23,758 bases of DNA from an uncultured Collinsella sp. (GTDB lineage: Bacteria > Actinomycetota > Coriobacteriia > Coriobacteriales > Coriobacteriaceae): contig URKH01000028.1 in NCBI GenBank assembly GCA_900548255.1, positions 1 to 23,758 of the forward strand. The letters run 5' to 3'. The notes under the pieces were generated by a model, which saw only the letters and a program-made list of their open reading frames with translations, ran no database searches and was not told the origin of the DNA. Positions 15,525-23,420 of the stretch are shown piece by piece. Made by a program: the position numbers and the translations under genes. Within the stretch, counting starts at the first letter, position 1. Each line of letters starts with the position of its first letter.

Positions 15525-16739
15525 TTAATCGTTGAAGCGGGATTGGCGGCCGAAGGATAGGGCGGTGTCGCCGAATTTGTCTCGGACGGCGTCGATGGCG
15601 ACTGAGAGGTCGCGACGGTCGCTCGATTGGGCCCCGCGGTCATCGACTTCGCAGAACAGGTCGGTTTGGATACCGCCTTGGTGGTCGAAGTCGCTCATGC
15701 CGATGCCTGCTAAGCGAACATGCATGCCTTCCTGCCAGATGTTGTCGAGCAGTTCGAGTGCAACCGCCACGAAGATGTTCTCATCGTCGGTCGGATGAGG
15801 CAGCCGGCGCTGTGCCGTACGCCCGCTGCCATACGAATACTTAAGCTTGAGCGTTACCGTGCCGCCCGTCAGTCCCTGACGGCGCAGGCGGCGTCCAACC
15901 GACTCACCCAGCAGCGCAATCGCCGCTTCGATGTCCCCGCGCTCAGTCAAATCTTTCGCAAAGGTGCGCTCATTGCTCACCGATTTAACCTCACGCTCTT
16001 CATCGAGACTCGTGACTTCGGAGATTTCAAGTCCCAGCGCACGCTGACGCATACGTTCGCCGTTGACGCCAAAAATAGAGGCCAAGGTGGATTCCGGCGC
16101 GCGTGACAGCTCGCCGAGCGTGTAGATGCGCATACGGCGCAGTCGCTCCTCGGCCGAGCGCCCGATGCCGCTCATGGCAGATACCGGCAGCGCGGCCAAA
16201 AAGCGCTGCTCGGTTCCGGGGCGCACGATGGTCAGCCCAAACGGCTTATCCCGCTCGCTTGCGATCTTTGCGACCGTCTTGTTGCAGCCCACGCCAATGG
16301 AGCACGTCACTCCCAGCGCTGCCACACGGTCGCTTATACGCCGTGCAACCAGCAGTGGGTCCTCGGGCGCAAAGCGACCCGGTGTGATATCGATAAAGGC
16401 TTCGTCGATGGATACGCGCTCAACGCGCGGCGTCTCCTCGGCAAGAATCGCCATGACCTGCGCGCTCACCTCGCGGTAGCGATCAAAGTGCCCGTGCGTC
16501 CAAATGGCTTGCGGGCACAAGCGCCGCGCCTCGGCCGAGGCCATGGCAGAGTGCACGCCAAAGCGGCGCGCCTCATACGAACACGTGGACACGACGCCAC
16601 GCGAATCGGCGTCTCCGCCCACGATGAGTGGCTTTCCGCGCCATTCGGGATGATCGAGCATCTCCACGCTCGCAAAAAACGCATCGAGGTCCATGAGGCC
16701 CACCGCCGGACCCGTCCAGGGAGGCGGCGTGACGCTCAT
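15525..16739 (-). CDS. dinB: DNA polymerase IV (DinB, Y-family)
   Basis: This encodes 404 residues on the minus strand, convergent with rsfS. It is a translesion polymerase, usually SOS-induced. Catalytic acidic residues are in MDLDAFFASVE (D17, with F22 as the likely steric gate) and SIDEAF (D112, E113). A beta-clamp binding motif QTDLF lies near the C-terminus, followed by a DinB-typical AIDAVRDKFG...LSFG end. I chose the ATG at 16739, with GAGG about six bases upstream. An upstream in-frame ATG at 16778 would add 13 residues, lacks a ribosome binding site and falls at the predicted transcription start. Confidence 0.93.
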   Translation of the reverse strand: MSVTPPPWTGPAVGLMDLDAFFASVEMLDHPEWRGKPLIVGGDADSRGVVSTCSYEARRFGVHSAMASAEARRLCPQAIWTHGHFDRYREVSAQVMAILAEETPRVERVSIDEAFIDITPGRFAPEDPLLVARRISDRVAALGVTCSIGVGCNKTVAKIASERDKPFGLTIVRPGTEQRFLAALPVSAMSGIGRSAEERLRRMRIYTLGELSRAPESTLASIFGVNGERMRQRALGLEISEVTSLDEEREVKSVSNERTFAKDLTERGDIEAAIALLGESVGRRLRRQGLTGGTVTLKLKYSYGSGRTAQRRLPHPTDDENIFVAVALELLDNIWQEGMHVRLAGIGMSDFDHQGGIQTDLFCEVDDRGAQSSDRRDLSVAIDAVRDKFGDTALSFGRQSRFND

Positions 16740-16753
16740 GGCATCCTCATAAC

Positions 16754-16790
16754 CGTATGTATGTTCGCGTCTTTCCATGTCATGAGTATA
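16754..16790 (-). promoter_or_regulatory. dinB leader: -10-like box and possible degenerate LexA (SOS) box
   Basis: On the minus strand TATACT (16790-16785) is a good -10 box, though no clear -35 lies 17 bases upstream. Transcription would start near 16778. Twelve to twenty-five bases downstream is CGAACATACATACG (16767-16754). Compared with the Gram-positive LexA consensus CGAACnnnnGTTCG, the first half-site matches fully and the second in three of five bases. Its position over the early transcribed region of a polymerase IV gene suits repression, but the match is imperfect. Confidence 0.35.
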
Positions 16791-16894
16791 CCGCGCAGCT
16801 CATGTGGGGTGCGTGTATGTGCTTGCAAATCCCGAATTCTTGTCTAAGATATGGATTTGCCCTCGACTACACCGAAGAAGTTGGTCTCACGGAC

Positions 16895-16923
16895 TTCACC
16901 TGCCCGCGTCGATGGCGTATTAT
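16895..16923 (+). promoter_or_regulatory. Probable promoter of the rpsP operon
   Basis: TTCACC at 16895-16900 and TATTAT at 16918-16923 are 17 bases apart, in the divergent gap between dinB and rpsP. Transcription would start near 16930, leaving a ~50-base leader. The -10 box is strong and the -35 moderate (four of six). No other gene is visible in the ~200-base gap (16779-16979). Confidence 0.55.
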
Positions 16924-16979
16924 GTTCAACTGTTTGTTTGTAGTTGCAGCCTAAAGCTGCTTGGTTGGAGGAGTTTCCT

Positions 16980-17321
16980 TTGGCAGTCAAGATTCGCCTT
17001 GCTCGTCACGGCGCTAAGAAGCGTCCGTACTACCGTGTCGTCGTCGCCGATTCCCGCGCCCCGCGTGACGGTCGTATCATCGAGGAGGTTGGCCGCTACA
17101 ACCCGATGACCGCCCCCAAGACCATCAACCTCGACCTCGAGAAGATCGCCGACTGGCAGTCCAAGGGCGCTCAGCTCACCGACGCCGTCGCCGCTCTGGT
17201 CAAGGCCGCCAACGAGGGCGAGAAGACCGAGACCGTCGTCAAGAAGTCCAAGAAGCAGCTCGCCAAAGAGGCCGAGGCCGCTAAGGCTGCCGCTGAGGCC
17301 GCTGAGGGCGCCGAGGAGTAA
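16980..17321 (+). CDS. rpsP: 30S ribosomal protein S16
   Basis: This encodes 113 residues starting at TTG 16980, giving MAVKIRLARHGAKKRPYYRV, the canonical S16 N-terminus; GGAGGAG at 16967-16973 is six bases upstream. A longer in-frame start at 16944 would add 12 residues and places the ribosome binding site inside the gene, so it is rejected. S16 is needed for 30S assembly. The last ~35 residues form a Lys/Ala/Glu-rich extension. It heads the rpsP-khpA-rimM-trmD-lepB operon. Confidence 0.96.
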   Translation: MAVKIRLARHGAKKRPYYRVVVADSRAPRDGRIIEEVGRYNPMTAPKTINLDLEKIADWQSKGAQLTDAVAALVKAANEGEKTETVVKKSKKQLAKEAEAAKAAAEAAEGAEE

Positions 17322-17324
17322 ATC

Positions 17325-17609
17325 GTGCCTGAGGTTGACGCTGCACAGCTCGAGGGTGAGGCAATGCTCTCAGATCGCATCGCCGATCTCGTCGAATATC
17401 TCGTTGTTCAGATCGTCGACGACCCGGATTCCGTGAGCCTTGAGGTCATTGATGGTGATGACGCCTCTACGATTGAGGTTTCTGTCGCCGAGGATGACGT
17501 CGCTAAGGTCATCGGCCGTCGTGGCCGTACCATCAAGGCCATTCGCACGCTCGCCCGTGCACTGGCCGCTCGCCTCGACACTGCTGTCGAGGTAGAGGTT
17601 CTGGGCTAG
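17325..17609 (+). CDS. khpA: KH-domain RNA-binding protein KhpA
   Basis: This encodes 94 residues from GTG 17325, three bases after rpsP, with GAGGAG at 17313-17318 six bases upstream. It is a single KH domain with the GxxG loop GRRG (64-67) in KVIGRRGRTIKAIRTL. KhpA proteins bind RNA, often as a partner of KhpB, and affect cell size in streptococci. The usual length is ~76 residues; an ATG at 17364 (residue 14) with GAGGG seven bases upstream would give a more typical length, so the start is not certain. The rpsP-khpA-rimM-trmD order is widespread. Confidence 0.92.
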   Translation: MPEVDAAQLEGEAMLSDRIADLVEYLVVQIVDDPDSVSLEVIDGDDASTIEVSVAEDDVAKVIGRRGRTIKAIRTLARALAARLDTAVEVEVLG

Positions 17610-17613
17610 GACC

Positions 17614-18135
17614 TTGAGGTCCCAGTACAAAAACATCGCCCGTGTGGTCAAGCCGCACGGAAGGAAGGGGGAGGTCCTCGCGCAGCCGCTGCGGGGGCTT
17701 CCTTCTGTATTAGAGCCGGGTATGCGCGTCGCCCTGACGCCGCCGGCGCTCAAGCGCGACCGCTTTTGCACGGTCGTGTCCGTCACCGATACGGGCGATG
17801 GCGATCTGGTCTCGTTTGAGGGCATTGACGACTTGACGGCCGCCGAGGGCATCACGGGATGCTATGTGCTGGCAAATCGTGACGACTTTGAGCTCGATTC
17901 GCTCGACGCCGCCTATACCGACCTGATGGGTCGCGAGGTGGTCGACGAGCGCTTCGGTTCGCTCGGCACGATTGTCGAGATCATGTCGACGCCTGCCAAC
18001 GATGTTTGGGTTGTCGAGGGTGATCGGTACGGCGAGGTACTGATTCCCGTGATCGAGCAGGTCGTGCTCGATCTTCCCGATGCAGGAACAATTTCCGTCC
18101 ACGTGATGGATGGCTTGATCGATATGGACAAGTAG
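17614..18135 (+). CDS. rimM: 16S rRNA processing/ribosome maturation factor RimM
   Basis: This encodes 173 residues from TTG 17614, four bases after khpA. RimM binds S19 and helps mature the 30S head. The N-terminal RimM fold is marked by PHGRKGEV and the C-terminal PRC-barrel by DLMGREVVDE, LGTIVEI, ANDVWVV and VLIPVI. The ribosome binding site is weak (AGGA only a few bases upstream), so translation probably depends on coupling to khpA. The start could be a few codons different. Confidence 0.93.
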   Translation: MRSQYKNIARVVKPHGRKGEVLAQPLRGLPSVLEPGMRVALTPPALKRDRFCTVVSVTDTGDGDLVSFEGIDDLTAAEGITGCYVLANRDDFELDSLDAAYTDLMGREVVDERFGSLGTIVEIMSTPANDVWVVEGDRYGEVLIPVIEQVVLDLPDAGTISVHVMDGLIDMDK

Positions 18136-18145
18136 GGAGGACAAC

Positions 18146-18904
18146 ATGCTGATTGAGACCCTTTCGGTCTTTCCCGAGATGTTTGAGCCCGTTATGTCCA
18201 CGTCGATCTTGGGCCGCGCCCGCAAGGCCGGCCTTTTTGATTTTAAGGCGTATAACCTGCGTGACTGGACGCACGACCGCCATCGTACCGTCGATGACGA
18301 GCCGTACGGCGGCGGGCAGGGCATGCTCATGAAGGTCGAGCCTATCGCCGAGGCCATCGAGGCCATTAGCGCGGAGGGCCCCAAGCCCACGGTGGTGTTC
18401 TTCACTCCCTGCGGCGAACCCTTTACGCAGCATGTGGCCGAGCGCCTGCTCAAAAGCGAGCGCCTGCTGTTTGTGTGCAGTCGCTACGAGGGCGTCGACG
18501 AGCGCGCATACGCGTATGCCGATGAGCGCCTGTCGATCGGCGATTACGTGCTCACGGGCGGCGAGCTTCCCGCTATGGTCGTTGCCGACGCCGTCGTGCG
18601 TCTGATTCCCGGCGCCCTTGGTCACGAGATGAGCAACGTCGATGAGTCGTTCTCGACCGCCGAGGACGGTGGCCTGCTCGAGTACGCGCAGTACACCCGT
18701 CCCGCCGAGTTCAATGGCGAGGGTGTGCCTCCGGTGCTCGTGAGCGGCGATCATGCCAAGGTTGATGCCTGGCGCCGCAAGAATGCCATCGAGCGAACCT
18801 GCCGCTGGCGTCCCGACCTGATCGAGACGGCGCGCCTTACGCCCGAGGAGCGCGCATTCGCGCAAGAGATTCTGGACGCGTCGTATTCACAGAGCGAGGA
18901 GTGA
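18146..18904 (+). CDS. trmD: tRNA (guanine-N1)-methyltransferase TrmD
   Basis: This encodes 252 residues from ATG 18146 behind GGGAGG. TrmD makes m1G37 in tRNAs, preventing frameshifts. SPOUT trefoil-knot motifs seen: the first residues MLIETLSVFPEMFEP, DEPYGGGQGMLMK (substrate-binding loop), CSRYEGVDERA, and LSIGDYVLTGGELPAM (129 onward), the cofactor-binding knot. Length is normal. Its last bases overlap the ribosome binding site of lepB. Confidence 0.97.
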   Translation: MLIETLSVFPEMFEPVMSTSILGRARKAGLFDFKAYNLRDWTHDRHRTVDDEPYGGGQGMLMKVEPIAEAIEAISAEGPKPTVVFFTPCGEPFTQHVAERLLKSERLLFVCSRYEGVDERAYAYADERLSIGDYVLTGGELPAMVVADAVVRLIPGALGHEMSNVDESFSTAEDGGLLEYAQYTRPAEFNGEGVPPVLVSGDHAKVDAWRRKNAIERTCRWRPDLIETARLTPEERAFAQEILDASYSQSEE

Positions 18905-18906
18905 GA

Positions 18907-19470
18907 ATGGTTCCATCGCAGCATTCCGTGCTAAAGGGTGCCTTTGAGTGGATCGTGGTCGTCGCGATTGCACTGGTCGCCACCTTTTTGGTTCGCTCAT
19001 TTGTGGTTGAACCCTTTGTGGTGCCTACCGGCTCCATGGAGTCCACGATCGAGATTGGCGATCAGATCCTGGCGCAAAAGGTGAGCCTCGAGCTCGGTCA
19101 GCCCGTTAAACAGGGCGATATTGTGGTATTCCACAACCCCGATGGCACCTCCGAGCACGATGTTCTCGTCAAGCGAGTTATTGCCACGGCCGGCCAGACG
19201 GTCGACCTTCAGGACGGCAAGGTCGTCGTCGACGGCCAGGCGCTCGATGAGGACTATACGACCGGCATGAGCTGGCCGCTTTCGGTCCAGGCCCCTGGCG
19301 CTCAGGTGAGCTATCCCTACACCGTTCCCGACGGGTGCGTGTGGGTGATGGGCGACAACCGCGAGAACTCTGCTGACTCCCGCTATTTTGGCCCGGTCGA
19401 CCGCTCCGACTTGATCGCCGTGGCGCTTGTGCGCTACTGGCCGCTCAACCGTATCGGCGCTATCGACTAA
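18907..19470 (+). CDS. lepB: Signal peptidase I
   Basis: This encodes 187 residues. It cleaves signal peptides from exported proteins outside the membrane. One N-terminal membrane helix (about residues 12-32) is followed by the catalytic serine S43 (PTGSMEST) and lysine K89 (DVLVKRVIA), and the conserved GDNRENSADSRYFGPV box. The ATG at 18907 is preferred because GAGGAG (18896-18901) is five bases upstream; an in-frame GTG at 18901 would start inside that ribosome binding site. The gene takes the place where rplS often follows trmD. Confidence 0.95.
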   Translation: MVPSQHSVLKGAFEWIVVVAIALVATFLVRSFVVEPFVVPTGSMESTIEIGDQILAQKVSLELGQPVKQGDIVVFHNPDGTSEHDVLVKRVIATAGQTVDLQDGKVVVDGQALDEDYTTGMSWPLSVQAPGAQVSYPYTVPDGCVWVMGDNRENSADSRYFGPVDRSDLIAVALVRYWPLNRIGAID

Positions 19471-19477
19471 AAACCGC

Positions 19478-19488
19478 TATAGTACAGT
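19478..19488 (+). promoter_or_regulatory. Possible -10 region before glyQ (weak)
   Basis: In the 59-base gap between lepB and glyQ, TATAGT (19478-19483) and the overlapping TACAGT (19483-19488) resemble -10 boxes, but no -35 box is recognisable 16-18 bases upstream. glyQ may use this or be read through from the rpsP operon. The gap is too short for a T-box riboswitch and no terminator is seen in it. Confidence 0.22.
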
Positions 19489-19529
19489 ACCTAACCGTGT
19501 AATCGTTTCGACGAGGGGATATTAGAGGC

Positions 19530-20441
19530 ATGAACGCTTCATCGCTTTCCTTCCAAGACATCATCCTGCGCCTCCAGCAGTACTGGGGCGAGCAGGGCTG
19601 CGTCATTATGCAGCCCTATGACTCCGAGGTCGGTGCCGGTACCTTCCATACCGCGACCACGCTGCGCTCGCTCGGTCCCGCCGAGTGGCGCACCTGCTAT
19701 GCGCAGCCCTGCCGCCGTCCCGCCGACGGCCGCTACGGCGAGAACCCCAACCGCATGCAGCACTACTATCAGTTCCAGGTGCTCATCAAGCCCTCGCCGG
19801 TCAACGCCCAGGAGCTCTACCTGGGGTCTCTTGCCGCTATCGGTCTGGACCCCAACGACCATGACGTCCGTTTTGTCGAGGACGACTGGGAGAGCCCGAC
19901 CCTGGGCGCCTGGGGCCTTGGCTGGGAGGTCTGGCTCAACGGCATGGAGGTCACGCAGTTTACGTACTTCCAGCAGGTGGGCGGCATCGAGGTCGATCCC
20001 GTGCCCGTCGAGATCACCTATGGCCTGGAGCGTATCGCCATGTACGCCCAGGGTGTCAACTCCGTCTACGACCTGGTGTGGAGCTATCTGCCCGACGGCA
20101 CGCCCATGACCTATGGTGACGTGTTCCTCGAGAACGAGCGCGAGTTCAGTGCCTATAACTTTGAGGTCGCCAACGTCGAGATGATGCGTCAGAAGTTTGA
20201 CGACTACGAGGCCGAGTGCCACTCCTGCCTGGAGCGCAAACTGCCGCTGCCGGCGTACGACTGCGTCATGAAGTGCAGCCATGCCTTCAACCTGCTCGAT
20301 GCCCGTGGCGCCCTGTCCGCAGTCGAGCGTGCCAACTACATCCTGCGCGTCCGCGCCGTCGCCAAGGCGTGCTGCGAGGCCTATATGGCCGAGGTCGCCG
20401 GAGTCAACGAGAATGCCGATCAGGAAGGCGAGGTGGCGTAA
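19530..20441 (+). CDS. glyQ: Glycyl-tRNA synthetase alpha subunit
   Basis: This encodes 303 residues. It is the catalytic subunit of the heterotetrameric (alpha2beta2) glycyl-tRNA synthetase that charges tRNA-Gly. The family signature is clear: LQQYWGEQGCVIMQPYD, VGAGTFHTATTLRSLGP, YAQPCRRPADGRYGENPNR, and GLGWEVWLNGMEVTQFTYFQ. Length is typical. GAGGGG lies about 11 bases upstream of the ATG. The gene is followed directly by glyS. Confidence 0.97.
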   Translation: MNASSLSFQDIILRLQQYWGEQGCVIMQPYDSEVGAGTFHTATTLRSLGPAEWRTCYAQPCRRPADGRYGENPNRMQHYYQFQVLIKPSPVNAQELYLGSLAAIGLDPNDHDVRFVEDDWESPTLGAWGLGWEVWLNGMEVTQFTYFQQVGGIEVDPVPVEITYGLERIAMYAQGVNSVYDLVWSYLPDGTPMTYGDVFLENEREFSAYNFEVANVEMMRQKFDDYEAECHSCLERKLPLPAYDCVMKCSHAFNLLDARGALSAVERANYILRVRAVAKACCEAYMAEVAGVNENADQEGEVA

Positions 20442-20444
20442 GCC

Positions 20445-22541
20445 ATGGCAGACGCTAAGGATTTCCTGTTTGAGATCGGTACGGAGGAGATGCCCTCCGC
20501 GCCGCTGAACAATGCCGTCAAGCAGCTCGGCACCATGATCGTCAAGGGTTTGGACGATGCCGGCCTGGCCCACGGCGAGGTCCGTGTGATCTCGAGCCCG
20601 CGTCGCCTGGCTGTGCTCGTTGCCGACGTCGCCACCGCGACCGATGAGGTTCACGAGGTCAAGCGTGGCCCCGCGGCCAACATTGCCTTCGACGCTGACG
20701 GTAACGCCACCAAGGCCGCCCAGGGCTTCGCTCGCAAGTGCGGTGTGGCTGCCGAGGATCTGGTCCGTCGCGAGGACACCGACGGCCGTGAGTACGTCTT
20801 TGCTGAGAAGAACATTCCCTCCGCACCGGCAACGCCGATTCTGACCGCTCTGTGCGAGAAGACCATCACCGGCCTGCAGTGGCCCAACTACCGCTCCCAG
20901 CGCTGGGGTCACGAGCACGCGACGTTCGTGCGTCCGGTCCGCTGGATTTGCTGCCTTCTGGGCGAGGATGTTGTGCCCGTGTCGTTTGCCGACGTGACGA
21001 GCGGCAACACCACGCGCGGTCATCGCGTACTTGGCCCTGGTGACCATGTGGTTGCCAGCCCCGCCGTCTACGAGCAGGTGCTCGAGGATGCCGGCGTGCT
21101 TTCTGCCGAGCGTCGTCGTGAGGCCATCCTCGCCGGTATCGCCGAGGTCGAGGCTGCCCGTCCCGGCTGCCATGTCGATACGCCCAAGAAGGTCTTCGAA
21201 GAGGTCATCAACCTCTGCGAGTGGCCGACGGTGCTCGTCGGTACCTTCGACGAGGAGTTCCTCAAGGTCCCGCACGAGATCATCTGCGAGTCCATGCTCA
21301 CCAACCAGCGCTACTTCCCGATCTATGACGGCGAGGGCAAGCTGACGCGTGAGTTCGTGGTCGTCTCCAACAGCAAGCCCGAGAACGCCGAGCGCGTGAT
21401 CGACGGCAACGAGCGCGTCGTGCGCGCCCGTCTGGACGACGCTAAGTTCTTCTACGAGGAGGACCTGAAGATCTCCCTCGACGAGTTCCGTGAGCGCCTG
21501 GCCAAGGTCGCCTTCCAGGAGAAGCTCGGTAGCGTGCTCGCCAAGTCCGAGCGTATTGAGCAGCTCGCGCTCGCTATTGCCCGCGAGGCCCATCTGGGCG
21601 CCCATCTGGCTGCCGATGCCGCTCGCGCCGCGCACCTGTGCAAGGCCGACCTGGTGTCCAACGCCGTCATCGAGTTCACGAGCCAGCAGGGCGTGATGGG
21701 CGGTTACTACGCCTGCGCGATGGGGGAGAACGACGAGGTCGCTCATGCCATTCGCGATCACTATCGTCCCCGCTTTGCCGGTGACGAGCTGCCCGAGGGC
21801 ACCGCTGGCTGCATCGTGGCCTGCGCCGACAAGCTCGATACCATCGCCGGTATCTTTGCCATCGGCGAGCCCCCGACCGGCTCCTCCGACCCCTACGCGC
21901 TGCGTCGTGCCGCTATCGGCATCATCAACATCCTGCGCGACCGTCTGCCGATCGATCCCACGTCGCTGATCGACTTCGCCCTTGAGCTCTACAGTGAGCA
22001 GGGCATTGAGTTCGACGCCGCCGAGGTCGCCCAGCAGGTTCGCGACTTCTTCCATGGCCGCCTGGTGAGCATGGCCCGCGACGAGAAGATCCCGGCCGAT
22101 ACCGTTGCCGCCGTCTCCGCGGTGCACATCATTGCCCCGTCCGTCTTCTTCGCCCGCTGCGCCGCCCTCGACGAGGCCCGCAAGAACGACGCCGAGACCT
22201 TCGATAACCTGGCCACCGCCTATGCCCGCGCCGCGCATATCTCCAAGCCCGAGCTGGGTGCGGAGTACGACCGTAGCCTGATGGGCGATGCCGAGCTTGC
22301 TCTCGCCGACGCCTCCGAGGCCGCTCAGACTGCCGTCGACGCCGCCCTTGCTGCCGAGGACTACCCGGCCGCATTTGCCGCCCTCGCCGCCCTGCGCGCG
22401 CCCATCGACCGTTTCTTCGATGAGGTCATGGTCATGGACAAGGACGAGCAGCTTCGCGATAATCGCCTTAAGCTGCTCAACCGCTTCGAGGCCGTTTTCT
22501 CCGGCATTGCCAACATCGGTGAGCTTGCCCGCAAAAAGTAA
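20445..22541 (+). CDS. glyS: Glycyl-tRNA synthetase beta subunit
   Basis: This encodes 698 residues, the normal length. The beta subunit binds and orients tRNA-Gly for the alpha subunit. It begins with FLFEIGTEEMPSAPL, the standard GlyS start, and contains KRGPAANIAFD, QRYFPIYDGEG, VVRARLDDAKFFYEEDLK and ACADKLDTIAGIFAIGEPPTGS. The C-terminal ~110 residues form the DALR-type anticodon-binding-like region ending RLKLLNRFEAVFSGIANI. It starts three bases after glyQ, so the two are translated together. Confidence 0.97.
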   Translation: MADAKDFLFEIGTEEMPSAPLNNAVKQLGTMIVKGLDDAGLAHGEVRVISSPRRLAVLVADVATATDEVHEVKRGPAANIAFDADGNATKAAQGFARKCGVAAEDLVRREDTDGREYVFAEKNIPSAPATPILTALCEKTITGLQWPNYRSQRWGHEHATFVRPVRWICCLLGEDVVPVSFADVTSGNTTRGHRVLGPGDHVVASPAVYEQVLEDAGVLSAERRREAILAGIAEVEAARPGCHVDTPKKVFEEVINLCEWPTVLVGTFDEEFLKVPHEIICESMLTNQRYFPIYDGEGKLTREFVVVSNSKPENAERVIDGNERVVRARLDDAKFFYEEDLKISLDEFRERLAKVAFQEKLGSVLAKSERIEQLALAIAREAHLGAHLAADAARAAHLCKADLVSNAVIEFTSQQGVMGGYYACAMGENDEVAHAIRDHYRPRFAGDELPEGTAGCIVACADKLDTIAGIFAIGEPPTGSSDPYALRRAAIGIINILRDRLPIDPTSLIDFALELYSEQGIEFDAAEVAQQVRDFFHGRLVSMARDEKIPADTVAAVSAVHIIAPSVFFARCAALDEARKNDAETFDNLATAYARAAHISKPELGAEYDRSLMGDAELALADASEAAQTAVDAALAAEDYPAAFAALAALRAPIDRFFDEVMVMDKDEQLRDNRLKLLNRFEAVFSGIANIGELARKK

Positions 22542-22575
22542 GCCAGCCTGCGCATAAGCGCAAAAGGAGCCCCGC

Positions 22576-23408
22576 ATGGATTGCCCGGTCACCGCTCGTC
22601 CCACCGTTATCGTTATCTCCGACTCGCTCGGCGATACCGCTTGTGAGGTGGTGCTTGCGGCGTCCGGGCAATTTGATGAAGGGGCTTTTCGCGTTTTGCG
22701 CCTGCCCAAGGTGACCTCCGTGGAGCAGGTCAAGTCATTTGTGGGGCCGCGCGTCGATGCCGACCATCGCGATGTCGCCGTGTTCCATACCATTGTCGAT
22801 CCGGCGCTTCGCGCCCGCGTGCTCGATTACCTGGGTATGCTGCATATCCGTTCGGTCGACCTGATCGGCCCGACGCTTGCCGTGCTGTCGTCGCTCATCG
22901 GTGTGCCGCCCAAGTGCGTTGCGGGCGTGATTCACAAGACCGATGACCGCTATTTCCATCGTATCGAGGCCATGGAGTATTTCGTTGAGCACGATGACGG
23001 TCGTGGTTGCGACGATCTGTCGGGTGCCGATATCGTGCTGCTGGGTGTGTCGCGTACATCCAAGACGCCGCTGTCGATGTATTTAGCCTATCAGGGCTAC
23101 AAGGTCGCCAATGTCCCACTGGCGCATGGCATGGAGCCGCCCAAGTCGATTTACGAGGTTGACCCGATGCACCTGTTCGGCCTGATTTCGACCGTCGATG
23201 TGATTTCCGAAATTCGCGATAGCCGCTTGGGCGATGACTACGCCCGTGCCGTTGCCGGCTCCTATGCCGAGCCCGAGAGCGTGCGCGGCGAGCTTGAGGA
23301 AGCTCGTGCTCTCATGAAGCGCTTAGGCTGCTTTGTTGTGCGTACCGACGGCAAAGCCATCGAGGAAAGCGCTGCCGAGATCATTAGCCACTTGGAGGAA
23401 ATCCAAGA
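22576..23408 (+). CDS. Pyruvate,phosphate dikinase regulatory protein (PPDK kinase/phosphorylase), native 3' end lost
   Basis: ATG 22576 has AAGGAG six bases upstream. These proteins (DUF299) switch PPDK off by ADP-dependent phosphorylation of an active-site threonine and on again by phosphate-dependent removal. Signatures: VIVISDSLGDTA at the N-terminus, GVSRTSKTPLSMYLA with the P-loop G157-T164, and KVANVPLAHG. Family members are ~270-280 residues, so the protein should stop near residue 276-285. Instead the frame stays open to the window end, and from about residue 279 the sequence becomes Arg/His/Gln-rich, the antisense of a membrane protein gene. The native stop codon therefore appears lost at the junction near 23409. 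A ppdK gene would be expected next but is absent. Confidence 0.9.
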
Positions 23409-23420
23409 TGCCCGCGCCCG
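23401..23420. other. Sequence junction (probable chimeric join)
   Basis: Plus-strand coding of the PPDK regulator changes here within a few codons into the antisense of an NrfD-like gene. G+C rises from about 65% to roughly 75-80% by hand count of 60-base lines on each side. No insertion-sequence end, inverted repeat or integrase is visible. The precise point is uncertain by about ten bases; both sides carry GC-rich sequence (GCCCGCGCC) that may be a short shared stretch. Confidence 0.7.

Noticed and set aside
19471..19529. Possible glycine riboswitch or T-box leader before glyQ
   Set aside because: The gap is only 59 bases, has no terminator hairpin and no recognisable T-box sequence.
22549..22561. 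Small GCGC-ATAA-GCGC inverted repeat between glyS and the PPDK regulator as a terminator
   Set aside because: The stem is four pairs and is followed by AAAAGGAG, the ribosome binding site of the next gene, not by T residues.
19539..22793. A 1084-codon open frame on the minus strand across glyQ, glyS and the PPDK regulator
   Set aside because: It lies wholly antisense to three genes with unmistakable family motifs. Open antisense frames arise here because G+C-rich third positions avoid stop codons on the other strand. The translation is low-complexity (Gly, Val, His, Asp rich) without recognisable domains.
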